Below, piece after piece: positions 45,387 to 55,891 of a stretch of DNA of 61,937 nt. The DNA lies in the NCBI GenBank assembly GCA_024401645.1, contig JAKSKR010000016.1:1-61937 (forward strand), written 5' to 3'. Within the stretch, counting starts at the first letter, position 1. Each line of letters begins with the position of its first letter. The DNA comes from Paludibacteraceae bacterium. Lineage in GTDB: Bacteria; Bacteroidota; Bacteroidia; Bacteroidales; Paludibacteraceae. The notes beneath the pieces are model-generated. The model saw only the letters and a list, made by a program, of their open reading frames with translations, ran no database searches and was not told the origin of the DNA. The position numbers and the translations under genes are program-made.

Positions 45387-45797
45387 TTAGCTGATTATGG
45401 TGGCTACCACTTTTCGAGGTCCGCCTTGGTTGCGGAATTCGCATAGGTATATGCCTTGCCATATACCCATGTTTAGGCGGTGGTTCGTTATGGGTATGCT
45501 CAAACTCACGCCGGTCAGTGTGCTCTTGGCGTGGCTTGGCATGTCGTCTCGCCCTTCTTCTATGTGGGTGTAGTAGCCTTCATTTTCTTTGACTAGGCGG
45601 TTATAGATTTCTTCCATGTCGTCTCTAACCGCTGGGTCGTAATTCTCGTTTATGCTTAATGCGCAACTGGTGTGTTTCACGAATAGGTTCAGCAGTCCAA
45701 ACTCGGGTAGTGCTGGCAGCTGGTTCACAATCTCGTCGGTCACCAGCCAGAAACCTCGGTTCTTTTCCCTTAAGCTGAATTCTACTTGTTCTACCAT
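45387..45797 (-). CDS. yjbQ: YjbQ family protein (UPF0047)
   Basis: 136-residue conserved protein. The UPF0047 signature is clear: LFVKHTSCALSINENYDPAVRDDMEEIYNRLV, EGRDDMPSHAKSTLTGVSLSIPI and RLNMGIWQGIYLCEFRNQGG, with the conserved His in KHTS and HAK. Members have been reported to complement thiamine-phosphate synthase loss, but the physiological role is unsettled. Six nt after miaA. Confidence 0.92.
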   Translation of the reverse strand: MVEQVEFSLREKNRGFWLVTDEIVNQLPALPEFGLLNLFVKHTSCALSINENYDPAVRDDMEEIYNRLVKENEGYYTHIEEGRDDMPSHAKSTLTGVSLSIPITNHRLNMGIWQGIYLCEFRNQGGPRKVVATIIS

Positions 45798-45803
45798 TTG
45801 TTC

Positions 45804-46718
45804 TTATGCTTTGTTTATGATGTCTATTGCCTGCGCCACTTTTTCTTGCATAGGCAGGCTACTGTCTATCCATTCTATGTGTATGCCTCGTTTCTCCATT
45901 CCCCTAAACCAGGTCATCTGGCGTTTGGCGAATTGGTGAATGGCAATTTCCAGCTGGCTGTACATTTCGTCGTAGGTCAGTTCGCCGGTAACGTGTTGGG
46001 TAACGAACTTGTATTCCAATCCGTAGTAGATGAGGTCTTCTGGGTTTAGTCCCTCTGCTATAAGGTCGCTAACTTCCTTTATCAGTCCTTCGTCTAGGCG
46101 GGCTTTAAGGCGTCGGCTTATCTTTTCTCTTCTCTCCTCGCGGTCTATCATCAACCCTATTACGGTCGACTCTATTTCAGGAAATGGCTCTTTGTCTACG
46201 GGCGTATTCTTGTAATAGTCGGCTATCTCAATGGCACGTATGGCACGCTTGCAGGTGTCTAGGTCGCTAACGTTGTGCAGTGTCTTGTAGCCTTTCAGAA
46301 TTTCAATGAGTTCTGGCAGACTCTTGTCGCCGAGGCTTTCCCTAAGTTGCGGATTGTCGGGTACTGGCGATAGGCGGTAGCCTTTCAATACCGACTCTAT
46401 GTACAAGCCTGTGCCGCCACAAAGTATGGGTTGCTTGCCTTGGCTTTTCAACTCTTCGTAGGCTTTCAAGAAGTCTCGTTGGTATTCAAAGAGGTTGTAT
46501 TTGTAGCCGGGCTCTACTATGTCTATGAGGTAGTAGGGTATGGTCTGTCCGTCTATGGTGTAGTCGGCTAGGTCCTTACCGGTACCAATGTCCATTCGGC
46601 GGTAAATCTGTCGGCTGTCGGCACTAATTATGCCGGTGCCCAACTCTTTGGCCAAATGGGCGGCAAAGGTGGTCTTTCCACACGCTGTAGGCCCTAATAT
46701 GGTAATAAGGTCTTTCAT
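45804..46718 (-). CDS. miaA: tRNA dimethylallyltransferase
   Basis: 304-residue enzyme adding a dimethylallyl group to A37 of tRNAs reading UNN codons. P-loop LGPTACGKTTFAA (about 8-20), SADSRQIYRRMDIGTGK, PYYLIDIVEPGYKYNLFEYQRDF, CGGTGLYIESVLKGY and a C-terminal FAKRQMTWFRG tRNA-binding motif. The tRNA-Tyr in this window has A37, so it is a plausible substrate. Follows the outer-membrane barrel gene by 21 nt. Confidence 0.96.
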   Translation of the reverse strand: MKDLITILGPTACGKTTFAAHLAKELGTGIISADSRQIYRRMDIGTGKDLADYTIDGQTIPYYLIDIVEPGYKYNLFEYQRDFLKAYEELKSQGKQPILCGGTGLYIESVLKGYRLSPVPDNPQLRESLGDKSLPELIEILKGYKTLHNVSDLDTCKRAIRAIEIADYYKNTPVDKEPFPEIESTVIGLMIDREERREKISRRLKARLDEGLIKEVSDLIAEGLNPEDLIYYGLEYKFVTQHVTGELTYDEMYSQLEIAIHQFAKRQMTWFRGMEKRGIHIEWIDSSLPMQEKVAQAIDIINKA

Positions 46719-46739
46719 TTATTCTAGTGGAATTTAATT

Positions 46740-47981
46740 TTACTGCAAAAGGGCAGCCTTGCGTTCAACTTCCTTCTTTGCCTCGTCGGTTCCGTTACCG
46801 TAGGTGCTGAAGTAGAACGATACTTTCAGTCCGGCGTTGAAGTAGTTGATGTCGCGAATGACGCGCTTACCGTCTACTGCGCGTTTGCTGCACAGTGTGC
46901 TGGCGGTGTTTGTCTTTGCACCCGGATCTTCGCGTGTAAGTATGCGTTCGTCTGTCAACTCTTCGTTGCGGATGAGGTAGTACTCGTCGGAGCTGTTCTG
47001 GTAGTTGGCCTTGTCGTTTCTCGAACGCATCTGCAGGCTATTCAACGAGTAGTCGGCAAAGGCGCTCACGCCAATGTCATACTTGTCGGTCAGTCTGAAC
47101 TTTCTGCCAACGCTCACGCCGGCCATAATGTAGACTGGTGTTTCCGAGAACTTGCCTTTCTTTCGCAAGTTCTGGTCCTGCATGGCTCCTAGTGCCTTGG
47201 CCGAGTAAATTGGGTCGGTAAAGTTGTAGTAACCGGTTATGTCTACGTCTTTCATGGTTTGGTCGTACTTAATGCTAAGTGGGAAACCAAACTTGAAACC
47301 GGCTGAAAATGCCCAGTCTTTGTAGTTGTAGGCGGCCATTATTGGCAATTCCAGCATAATGGTCTTAAAGTCTTCGTCTATTTCACCAACCTTATAGCCT
47401 AGTGCAACCGAGTCGCCTTCAAAGTCTACGTAGTTCGAACTGTCTCTAAATTCGCCGTTGCTGCTAAAGTTGCAGCGTGAATAAGACAAGCCCAAGCCTA
47501 CGCGTGCACCCCAATTCTTGTTGAAGAAGTAATAGTAGTCAACGATGAATCCGGGTGTGAAACTACCGCTGGTCGTACCGAATGGCGAGTCTATTATCAG
47601 GTTCGACATACCGCCATAAAGGCCCACACCAAGGTGCGAGTGTGCATCTTCGTTCAAAAGTGGAACTGGCGACTTCACCTTACGTTCTTTCATCAGTTGT
47701 TTAGCCAGTTCTTGGCGTCTCTTTTCTTGGTCTGCAGCCAAATCAGACAGGTCGAACTTCTCGAATGGGGTCACTATCACGGTGTCGCCATACGTTCTTG
47801 TTTCTGTCGTTACGGTTGTTGGTCTTATTTCTGGCTCAATGTTTCTTACTGGACCTGAACCCCATATCGATCGTTCTACGCTGAAGTCAAATGCCTCAGG
47901 GGCGGTCTGGTCAGCGTATGTGCGACTACTTCCAAGTGTCAGTAGCACCATTGTGCTCATTATTTTATTTAGTGTTTTCAT
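46740..47981 (-). CDS. Outer-membrane beta-barrel protein next to giant adhesin
   Basis: 413-residue protein with a signal peptide (about 1-23, RTYA), a charged periplasmic stretch (about 75-105) and a barrel-like C-terminal part of alternating strands (HLGVGLYGGMSNLII, FTPGFIVDYYYFFNKNWGARVGLGLSYSR, LELPIMAAYNYKDWAFSAGFKFGFPLSIKYD, YIMAGVSVGRKFRLTDKYDIGVSAFADYSL, NAGLKVSFYFST). It starts 26 nt after the stop of the 2627-residue T9SS adhesin, so the two are probably co-transcribed. That order recalls SprB-SprF of gliding flavobacteria, but the protein lacks the PorP/SprF N-terminal pattern. Confidence 0.78.
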   Translation of the reverse strand: MKTLNKIMSTMVLLTLGSSRTYADQTAPEAFDFSVERSIWGSGPVRNIEPEIRPTTVTTETRTYGDTVIVTPFEKFDLSDLAADQEKRRQELAKQLMKERKVKSPVPLLNEDAHSHLGVGLYGGMSNLIIDSPFGTTSGSFTPGFIVDYYYFFNKNWGARVGLGLSYSRCNFSSNGEFRDSSNYVDFEGDSVALGYKVGEIDEDFKTIMLELPIMAAYNYKDWAFSAGFKFGFPLSIKYDQTMKDVDITGYYNFTDPIYSAKALGAMQDQNLRKKGKFSETPVYIMAGVSVGRKFRLTDKYDIGVSAFADYSLNSLQMRSRNDKANYQNSSDEYYLIRNEELTDERILTREDPGAKTNTASTLCSKRAVDGKRVIRDINYFNAGLKVSFYFSTYGNGTDEAKKEVERKAALLQ

Positions 47982-48007
47982 ATATCTTGTTTAGTAGAGT
48001 CTGTTTC

Positions 48008-51000
48008 TTATTTTACGATGAATTTTGCACCCATGTTCTTGTCTTCTCCTGTCGTAATCAAAATGAAGTAGTAGCCCTTCTGGTGTTGTCCTGGAATGAC
48101 TATTGGGTATTGTGTTGGCATGTCGTGGTAAACCCTCGAACCTGCGCTGTTGTATACGTCTAGATACAAGCCGTTCTTCTCCCTTTCCGTAAAGTCGTAT
48201 TCTATAGATATGCTTTCGCCTATCTCTACAGGGTTCGGATATACGGTCAACGGTTTGTTTTCCTTAATGCATGTTTCTTCCGAGAAGTATTCTCTGCCGT
48301 CGGTGGTCTTAACGTAAACCTGGTAGCAGCCGTTCAGCTTGCTGCCCTTGTATTCGCTGTAGTAGGCTTTTGTTTCGCCATGCACAGGCTCGTTGTTCTT
48401 GTACCACTGGTAGCTTACATACTTGTCTTTGCCTATGTTGTTGTTGCAAAGTAGCATGTAGTCGTACTTGTTAACGATGAGAGGGTAGTCTAGGCTCTTC
48501 AAAACCACAATGGCTATGGTCAGTATGCTGTCGCAACCGCGGTAGTTCACAAGCGTGTCGTGCATAACGGTGCTTCGGGTGTACTTTCTGCCTTTATATA
48601 CGACGTCGTACTCTCCTTCGTAGGTTACGGTGTGGTAGCTTGGCATGTAAACCTTAATGTCTACGTGTACGGTACTGTCGCATCCGCCCTTATTGGTAAA
48701 CACGCGCACCAGCGTGGTGTCGTGTGTGAAGGTTTCGCCGTCGTAGGTCACGTTCTCGCAACCCGATACGGTGGTGAACACTTCGTCTGGGTGTCTTACA
48801 ACAATGTTCACGTTGCAAATGCTGTCGCAACCCCAATTAGTGGTAATGTGTCTTACGAACGAAGTGTCGGTCAAGAACACTTCTCCGTTATAACTTACGC
48901 GTCCGCAACCGGTTAGCGAGAGCTGTCCTTCTGTCTTTGGTTGGTGCAGGCGTAGGCGGTACACCATAATGCTGTCGCAACCGGTCGACGATACGAACGA
49001 GTCTCTAATCTCGGCATTTTCGGTGTAGACCTTGCCTCTGAAGGTTATCTGTTCACAACTGTCTATGTTGGTGATGTACTCTTCGTAGTTGCCGATGATG
49101 ATGTGGATGACTTCTGTCTTCTGCAAGTACGACTTTTCTTCTTGGTCGAGGTCGTCCCATGCCTTCTCCGGATTGTAGGTGTCCGAAATGATGTATGTCG
49201 AAGTCTTGAACCATTCGCCACGGTACATCAGGCTGTCGCAGCCATATTTGTCAATGGTGTCTCTATAGAAGTGGGTGATGTGAACCTTTGTTACAAGGAA
49301 GCTGTCGCAACCCACGCTGTTCACCAAGGTGTCTACTATGGTCGAGTCGTTCGTTACGTGGTAACCGTAAACGTCTTTAAATTCCAATCCATAGGTGTCT
49401 AGGGTGTCGCTTGTTGGTTGGTACACCACAATGTTGGTGGCAACAATGCTGTCGCAACCATTGTGTGCCATTCCACGTAGGGTGTCGTAAACAACGGCAT
49501 TGTCGGTATAGTCAATGCCCTTGTGTTTTACTTTGTAGCAGTCGCTAATGGTTTCTTCGTGCACAACTGGCTTCAACACGTTCAGAACGTAGTGCACGGT
49601 GCTGTCGCACCATTCGGTCTCTATCACTTCGTCTATCTGTGTACTTTCGGTGTAGACTGTGTTCCTAAAGGTAATCGACTCGCAGTTGGTAAGGGTAATG
49701 GTGGTGTCTTTTGGCGTCATAATGCTGACGTTGTAGATGGTGATTGCCAAAAGCTCATTGCTCTTTTCTGTCGTGTCGTTCACAACACAAGGCTCGCTCA
49801 CTTCGCGTTTGCCGGTGCTCAAGTATAGTATGCCGTTGCCACAGTAGGTCCTGTTGCTGTACTTCCTAACGGTCTTGCCCAACTTGTATTGGGTTGAGCT
49901 TATGTGTGTGCAACCGTTGGCTAGGGTGGTGGTGTCGGCTATTAGGGTGTCGGCAAGGATGTATTTGCCGTTGACGGCAATGCTGTCATATGCCCACACG
50001 GTTCTGGTAGGCTCTGCCTCGCTGTAGTTCACCGGAATGAAGGTGAACTTAATCACGGTGTCGCGTCCCTGTTCGTCTTTCAGGTGTTCTTCCAGTGTGG
50101 TGTCTGCTGTGAACCACTTGTCGTTGAACAGTGTGCTGTCGCAACCGGCAAGCACCGTGTCGCGTCTAATAATGGTGTTTACTATGCTAATCTGCTGTGT
50201 TACCACGCTGTCGCAAAGTGCGGCATTGGTCAAGCGGGTTACCACGGTAGTGTCTTTGTCGTAGGTCTTGCCGTTATATTCTACACTGCCAATACCGTAA
50301 ATAATTGGTTGCACTGGTGCTGTGGTAGAGTGGTGTACTTCAACCCTTATGCCTACAAGGCTGTCGCAACCGGTAATGGTGCTTTTTAGGGTGTCGTTAA
50401 ATTCAACGTCTTCAAAGTACCACTTGCCTTCATATTTTACCGAGTCGCAACCAACAATGGTGTCTTGGTTGTGTAGGGTTATGCAGGTAATGTCTATGGC
50501 TATCTTCTTTGCAAGGTTGTTGTAGGCAACGGTCATGGTGTCTTTACCAAATGCCAATAGCTGACCTTCGTTCTTTACCACTTTCACCTTCTTGTCCAAC
50601 GAGTTCCATTGGCAGTTGTCGAAGGTGTATAGGCCAATGGCATCGCTTACATTCTTGTTGTCGTCTTTGGCAACGAGTTCCATGGCCGATGCTGCCAACA
50701 ATGCAATGGTGTCGTTGCTCGGACGCGGATAGTTGTCATCGTCGAATGTCCACTTCTCTGCATTCAAGATGCTAGCAAGTGCTGTGCCTGTCATGGCTTT
50801 TGTGGCAAGTCCAACGGCATCGCCTTCGTCGTTAGCGTTTTCAATAGCGGCAAGTTGCTTGTCGTAATAGCAGTTGGTGTAGTGGGTAGCTCCGGCATAC
50901 GAGCCGCAAATGTAACCTTCCATTACGTCTAGCAGTATGCTGGTGCTCACTATTTCGTTGGCTACTAGGCATTCGTTAATCTTTGTGCTGGCTGCCTCGC

Positions 51001-54000
51001 CCACAATACCGCCAATCTTGTTTTCGCCAATAACCATACCGGCGTTTAGGCAGTAGTTAATCTCGGTCTTGTTGCTTGCCTTACCCACAATTCCGCCCGA
51101 GTATGAACTTAATGTCAAGGCTTCAATGGTGGCTATGTTGGTGCAGCCTTCTATGTTCGTGAAGTTTGCTTCGCCCGCAATACCGCCGGCTTTGTTCTCG
51201 GTGCTGAGCACCATTCCGGCGTTGTTACAGCCGTTTATGTTGGCGTAGCTTGCGTAGCCGCAAATGCCACCGGCATCGTTGTTACCAATAATGGTGGCCT
51301 CGTTCTGGCAGTGGCTTATTGTACCTTCCTCGCAGTAACCAACAAAGCCGCCTACGTTCGAAGTTCCCTTCACAACACCGCCTATGGTAAGCGAGTCAAT
51401 GTAACCGGTACTGCTAAGGTAACCGAATAGGCCCACGTTATTCTCTTCGCCATATAGGTTCACGGTCATTCTGTGGCCGTGGCCGTTAAAGGTTCCGCCA
51501 AAGTGTATGTACCTTATCTCGTCATCGGTGTCTGGTGTACCTATTGTTTTGGTTATGACGCTGTCTTCTGGTATGTCGTTCTCTAGCGAGAAGTACAGAC
51601 CTTCACTCCAGTTCTTGTTCTTGTTTGGTTCTAGCAGATTGGTGTTCACGTAGGTGGCAAGGTCGTGAATGTCGCGCTTGCAAGTCAGCAGGTATGGCTT
51701 TTCCTTGCTACCATTACCGCCCGAGAACAAACCGTTTGTAATGAATATTGGTTGGCGTTTGCTAACGCCGTTACGTTCTGCCACCAAGGTGTCTAGGCCC
51801 GAATGGTTGAAGCTCACTTGCTCGCCTTCAATGTTCAGGTTGCCGTTGGTGCTCTTCCAGGTTACATCGTCGTCGTTAACAACGGTGAATTCGTTACCTA
51901 TGTTAAGGTATATTTCTTTGGCGGTTAGCAGAATCGGATTCCTTGCCACCTTTGCTTCTGCGCAGTTCAAGGCTGTTGGCATTGGGTAGTGGTTGCTGCT
52001 AAAGTCCCAGTATTCGCTTAAGTAGTAGTTCTGTGCATCTAGGCTGTTACCAAGCAGGTTGCGGGTGTCTAGTCCGGTTGCAAAGCCTTGGTTGTCCATG
52101 CCGTCTATGGCCTTGGCAAGGGTCAATTGGTTGTTGTAGAAGCAGAGGGTGACGTTGGTGCCGTAGTTCACGTTTTCACCTACAATTGCACCGCTGTGTG
52201 TGCCGTCTGGGTCCACATAACCGTAGTTCATGCACTCAAATAGCAGCTTGTTGCTAATGCCGCCCCATGCAAACTTACCAACAACGCCACCGGTGCAGTT
52301 CTTACCCACAGTAAGGCCCGCATTCACGGCACGCCTAATGTCGCAGGTGTCAGCCTCTCCGGCAATACCGCCCACGTATTCTTTACCTACCACGTCGCCA
52401 ATGTTCAGCAAGTCGTGGTTTTCGCTGTTTTGTCTGGTGTGGCCCATTATGCCGCCCACATGGCTGTTGCCGTGTACGGCACCGCTGTTGCAGCATTCGG
52501 CAATGTTTGCGCCGTTGCTGTAACCCACAATACCGCCAACCTTGTTTTCACCGTTCACCTTGGCGTAGCTGTGGCAGTCGGTTATGTTGCTGCCGGTTTC
52601 TGCAACACCGGCAATGGCACCTACGTTGTCGCTACCGTTCACCTTACCTCTTACGGTCAGGTGACTAATGCTTGCGCCCTTCTTCAGTGCGCCGAACAGT
52701 CCGGTATTGGCTGCTGCGCTTATGTTCACGTTCAGGCTATGTCCGTCACCGTCGTAGTAACCGTTCCACTCGTAGCGTTCGCGGCCGCCCTTGCCTATTG
52801 GCGAGGTTATTTCGGTGCTGAAGTCTGCTGTCTGCTTAAAATACTTGTGCCAGCTGGCATTTCTAACGGTGTCTACGCAATAGTAGTCGTTGTTCACGTC
52901 GGCAATGAGGGTGTTTAGCTGTTCCTCTGTCTTAATGAGGTACGGATCATCTTCGGTTCCGTTACCACCGCCAAGGTAGCCGGCACTCACAAATAGTGGC
53001 ACTACTTTGCGGTAGTGTTGGGTGGCATCGGCTGCACCTTTGTGGAAGTATAATATATATAAGGTATCGGCACCAAATTCGCTAGGTACAATCTTGCCGC
53101 TTTCGTAAGGGCGAAGCTTCTCGCTGTGGGTGCCTAGCCCAAAGTCGGTTGTTGCTGTGTTGAACCAGCTTGCAGGCACGTTCACGTTGCCGTTAATGTC
53201 TTTTAGGGTATTCCACTCGTTGTCGAAGCTGAATGGCATGGTCATCAGCTTGCTGCCTTCAAAGTAGGTGAGCAGGTATGGCAATGGTAGGGTGGTGTCG
53301 CTGCTGGTCTCCCAGTTCGAACCCAGGTCGTGCTTAAAGCCTGCATTGGTCATCATGTAGGCTGTGCTTAAGCCTTCGGTCTCCCAAGTAGCATCCCAAA
53401 TGGTGTTGGTTTGTGCGTTCCAAAAGGTGTTGGTTTCTGTACCGTTCTTCTTGTCGCCAATGGTGTAGCCAATCTTTGTGCCGTCTATTTCTGCAACTGT
53501 CCTGCCTGTGTAGCCGTAGTTGACGCCTCGGTTTAGGGTAGTGCCTGGTGTTGAGCCTAGCAGTCCGCCCGCTGTGTTGGCCGAGAGGACCGAACCTCCG
53601 TTTACAAGATTGTCGGCTTCACATTCTTCAGCGTAGCCAATCACACCACCGCTTAACTTGTTGCTTCTTACTAGGCCGTTGTTGCCGCAGTTGCTTATTA
53701 TGCAGTTCTTGGCAATGGCAGCCACACCGCCAGCAGTGTCGGTTGCCACCACGTTCACGCTGTTAAGGCAACCCATTAGGGTTATGTGGTCGGCAATGGC
53801 AACAATGCCGGCACCGGTCTTGCAGCTGTATATCTCGCCGTTTACTTCCAGTCCTTTTATGCTTGCTGGCTCATTGGCAATGCCGAATAGGGCAGCATTG
53901 CCGTTGCTTTCTTCAATGTCTAGGGTGACGCGTTTCCCGTTACCGTCGAAGTTACCCTGGAAAATCTTAAAGTCGTCTCCGCCAATACCAATGCAACCGG

Positions 54001-55891
54001 TAAACTTGTCGTCAATGTTTTCGGTTACCTTGAAGTATTTCTTGTAACTCCAGTTTTTGTCTGGATACTTGGCGTGGACGTGCTTGTTTACGAGGAATTC
54101 CAACTCTTTCAGGTCTTTTAGACATGAAATGAGGTACGGATCGTCTGGCATACCCGAACCGCCCGAGAACATGAGTGTGTCTACCGAGTTGATGATGAGC
54201 GGAACTTCGCGCATAATGCCTTTGTAGTAGATGCGCAAGGTGTCTTTACCTGTGCCGACAAGGCCGATTGAGGCGCCTTGTACCTTACATATCTTGTTGT
54301 TCGATGCCGATACGATGGTTGGACCTTCGTCTTCGGTTTCCATCATTACCACGCGGAACTGGTGGTTCACGTCGTTGGCGCGGTCGCTGGTGTCGAGCTT
54401 TATGACTGCCGACGCCAATACGTTAAAGGCGGGGTCTGTATTGTTTGGTACGGCATATAGCCCTTCGTTGTAAGACCATTCGTATTCACCCTGGTGCGGA
54501 CCATCTATTTCTAGCGATGCTACGAAGTTTTTGTAGATGGAGTCGTAAAGCATCTGGTTGCTATAGAATTCGGCAATTCTGGCAATGCCTTCAAACACCT
54601 TTCCGTTCATTGAGTCGGTCTGCAAGCTCATCTGCTTGTCGTAGAGTTCGCCGCCGTAATACTTGTTTTTGTCTTGTCCGTCAGAATAAGGGTAGCATGC
54701 AATGTTCGAACTGGTCTTGCAGTTGGCTTTGTATTTGCTGCCGTCCGAAATGGTTCCCACGTTCACGTTGTTATACACCCAGCCGTCTGCCCAACCGGTT
54801 ATACCGGCGGTGTAGTCCCATCCGTCCACATAGCCAGCATTTAGGTTGTCGGCAAAAGGGTAGTACTTCGTAACGGTACGTGTCACCTTATAGTAACCGG
54901 CAATGCCCGCAATAAACTTGGCGTTAAGGGTAGAAAGGTCTGTAAACTCGTCAACAACCACTTTCACCGCACCAATGTTGCAGCAGAAGTCTATAAGGGT
55001 CGAGTTGGCGTAGCCCACAATGCCGCCTACGTTCTTGTCGTAGCCGCCTATGCGTCCGCTGTTGTTACATTTGCCAATGTTAATGCCAAGGGTATATCCG
55101 GCAATACCGCCCACGTTCATCGGACCTTCCACGCTACCGTAGTTGCAGCAGGCAATTAGCTGCTTGGTTATGCCGTTGGCTTGTGGCACTTGTGTCTTAC
55201 CCACAATACCGCCAATACCGTTTTCCTTGTTCTCGGTCACCTTTCCGTAGCTGACCTTTATGTTGGCGTAGTTCTTACAGTCGTTAATGTCAATGTTCGT
55301 ACAGCTACCCGCAATACCGCCAATGCAGGCTTGCGTGTAGTTCTCCATGTTGATGTTGCCCGATACGGTACAGTTCGTAATCTGGCTAGTCCTTATGCTG
55401 CTGTTGTTGTAGAATTGGCCCACAATACCGCCCACATACACCATGCTTGCGGTAGGGTCAACGTCAATGTTTATGTTTTCAATGTTCAGGTTGGCAATGG
55501 TCAGGTGGTCGCCGTTGATTTTTCCGAAGAGACCGCAGTAGTTGACGCCTTTCGCTATGTTCAGGTTCTTAATGGTGTGCCCCTTGCCGTCGAAACTGAC
55601 TTTGTACATGTCAAGCGGGTACTGCATGTCGTTAATGGGGAAGAACTCTTCAATGCTACTCATGTCAATGTCGTTCGTCAACTCGTAGTAGTAGAGTTCG
55701 CCGCCCGATTCTGTGTTCACGTATATGCTTATTGCCATCAGGTCTTCTGGCGTAGAAACCAGATATGGCTCTTCTTGTGTTCCATAACCGCCGCTAAGTG
55801 CCGGGTGTTGGGCAAACGCTGTGCATACTGACAACAGTATTCCCAGCAGCGTCAGGGTTATGACTTTATGTAGTTGCTCGAGTTGTTTCAT
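48008..55891 (-). CDS. Giant T9SS-secreted surface adhesin with GLUG and GCDS repeats
   Basis: 2627-residue secreted protein. Signal peptide (about 1-27). Four large modules each open with GGxGxxxxPYL (about residues 39, 579, 982 and 1395) and continue with many GLUG-type repeats (GGIVGYA, GLFG, AGGIAGEA, CxNxGxV), a fold of parallel beta-helix adhesins and passenger proteins. From about 1813 to 2470 follow about a dozen repeats of 50-65 residues with the pattern Y-x-G-x-x-(F/Y)...T...GCDSxxxxxIxV, each with paired cysteines that could form disulfides. After a short linker (YQWYKNNEPV), residues about 2545-2627 (LTVYPNPVEIGESISI...KMGAKFIVK-like end) form a T9SS type A sorting domain. Likely cell-surface attached, binding a substrate or another cell. 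Confidence 0.9.
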   Translation of the reverse strand: MKQLEQLHKVITLTLLGILLSVCTAFAQHPALSGGYGTQEEPYLVSTPEDLMAISIYVNTESGGELYYYELTNDIDMSSIEEFFPINDMQYPLDMYKVSFDGKGHTIKNLNIAKGVNYCGLFGKINGDHLTIANLNIENINIDVDPTASMVYVGGIVGQFYNNSSIRTSQITNCTVSGNINMENYTQACIGGIAGSCTNIDINDCKNYANIKVSYGKVTENKENGIGGIVGKTQVPQANGITKQLIACCNYGSVEGPMNVGGIAGYTLGINIGKCNNSGRIGGYDKNVGGIVGYANSTLIDFCCNIGAVKVVVDEFTDLSTLNAKFIAGIAGYYKVTRTVTKYYPFADNLNAGYVDGWDYTAGITGWADGWVYNNVNVGTISDGSKYKANCKTSSNIACYPYSDGQDKNKYYGGELYDKQMSLQTDSMNGKVFEGIARIAEFYSNQMLYDSIYKNFVASLEIDGPHQGEYEWSYNEGLYAVPNNTDPAFNVLASAVIKLDTSDRANDVNHQFRVVMMETEDEGPTIVSASNNKICKVQGASIGLVGTGKDTLRIYYKGIMREVPLIINSVDTLMFSGGSGMPDDPYLISCLKDLKELEFLVNKHVHAKYPDKNWSYKKYFKVTENIDDKFTGCIGIGGDDFKIFQGNFDGNGKRVTLDIEESNGNAALFGIANEPASIKGLEVNGEIYSCKTGAGIVAIADHITLMGCLNSVNVVATDTAGGVAAIAKNCIISNCGNNGLVRSNKLSGGVIGYAEECEADNLVNGGSVLSANTAGGLLGSTPGTTLNRGVNYGYTGRTVAEIDGTKIGYTIGDKKNGTETNTFWNAQTNTIWDATWETEGLSTAYMMTNAGFKHDLGSNWETSSDTTLPLPYLLTYFEGSKLMTMPFSFDNEWNTLKDINGNVNVPASWFNTATTDFGLGTHSEKLRPYESGKIVPSEFGADTLYILYFHKGAADATQHYRKVVPLFVSAGYLGGGNGTEDDPYLIKTEEQLNTLIADVNNDYYCVDTVRNASWHKYFKQTADFSTEITSPIGKGGRERYEWNGYYDGDGHSLNVNISAAANTGLFGALKKGASISHLTVRGKVNGSDNVGAIAGVAETGSNITDCHSYAKVNGENKVGGIVGYSNGANIAECCNSGAVHGNSHVGGIMGHTRQNSENHDLLNIGDVVGKEYVGGIAGEADTCDIRRAVNAGLTVGKNCTGGVVGKFAWGGISNKLLFECMNYGYVDPDGTHSGAIVGENVNYGTNVTLCFYNNQLTLAKAIDGMDNQGFATGLDTRNLLGNSLDAQNYYLSEYWDFSSNHYPMPTALNCAEAKVARNPILLTAKEIYLNIGNEFTVVNDDDVTWKSTNGNLNIEGEQVSFNHSGLDTLVAERNGVSKRQPIFITNGLFSGGNGSKEKPYLLTCKRDIHDLATYVNTNLLEPNKNKNWSEGLYFSLENDIPEDSVITKTIGTPDTDDEIRYIHFGGTFNGHGHRMTVNLYGEENNVGLFGYLSSTGYIDSLTIGGVVKGTSNVGGFVGYCEEGTISHCQNEATIIGNNDAGGICGYASYANINGCNNAGMVLSTENKAGGIAGEANFTNIEGCTNIATIEALTLSSYSGGIVGKASNKTEINYCLNAGMVIGENKIGGIVGEAASTKINECLVANEIVSTSILLDVMEGYICGSYAGATHYTNCYYDKQLAAIENANDEGDAVGLATKAMTGTALASILNAEKWTFDDDNYPRPSNDTIALLAASAMELVAKDDNKNVSDAIGLYTFDNCQWNSLDKKVKVVKNEGQLLAFGKDTMTVAYNNLAKKIAIDITCITLHNQDTIVGCDSVKYEGKWYFEDVEFNDTLKSTITGCDSLVGIRVEVHHSTTAPVQPIIYGIGSVEYNGKTYDKDTTVVTRLTNAALCDSVVTQQISIVNTIIRRDTVLAGCDSTLFNDKWFTADTTLEEHLKDEQGRDTVIKFTFIPVNYSEAEPTRTVWAYDSIAVNGKYILADTLIADTTTLANGCTHISSTQYKLGKTVRKYSNRTYCGNGILYLSTGKREVSEPCVVNDTTEKSNELLAITIYNVSIMTPKDTTITLTNCESITFRNTVYTESTQIDEVIETEWCDSTVHYVLNVLKPVVHEETISDCYKVKHKGIDYTDNAVVYDTLRGMAHNGCDSIVATNIVVYQPTSDTLDTYGLEFKDVYGYHVTNDSTIVDTLVNSVGCDSFLVTKVHITHFYRDTIDKYGCDSLMYRGEWFKTSTYIISDTYNPEKAWDDLDQEEKSYLQKTEVIHIIIGNYEEYITNIDSCEQITFRGKVYTENAEIRDSFVSSTGCDSIMVYRLRLHQPKTEGQLSLTGCGRVSYNGEVFLTDTSFVRHITTNWGCDSICNVNIVVRHPDEVFTTVSGCENVTYDGETFTHDTTLVRVFTNKGGCDSTVHVDIKVYMPSYHTVTYEGEYDVVYKGRKYTRSTVMHDTLVNYRGCDSILTIAIVVLKSLDYPLIVNKYDYMLLCNNNIGKDKYVSYQWYKNNEPVHGETKAYYSEYKGSKLNGCYQVYVKTTDGREYFSEETCIKENKPLTVYPNPVEIGESISIEYDFTEREKNGLYLDVYNSAGSRVYHDMPTQYPIVIPGQHQKGYYFILITTGEDKNMGAKFIVK

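Noticed and set aside
55181..55831. 216-codon plus-strand frame opposite the adhesin
   Set aside because: Low-complexity Val/Asn-rich shadow of the GLUG repeats; no start region or promoter.
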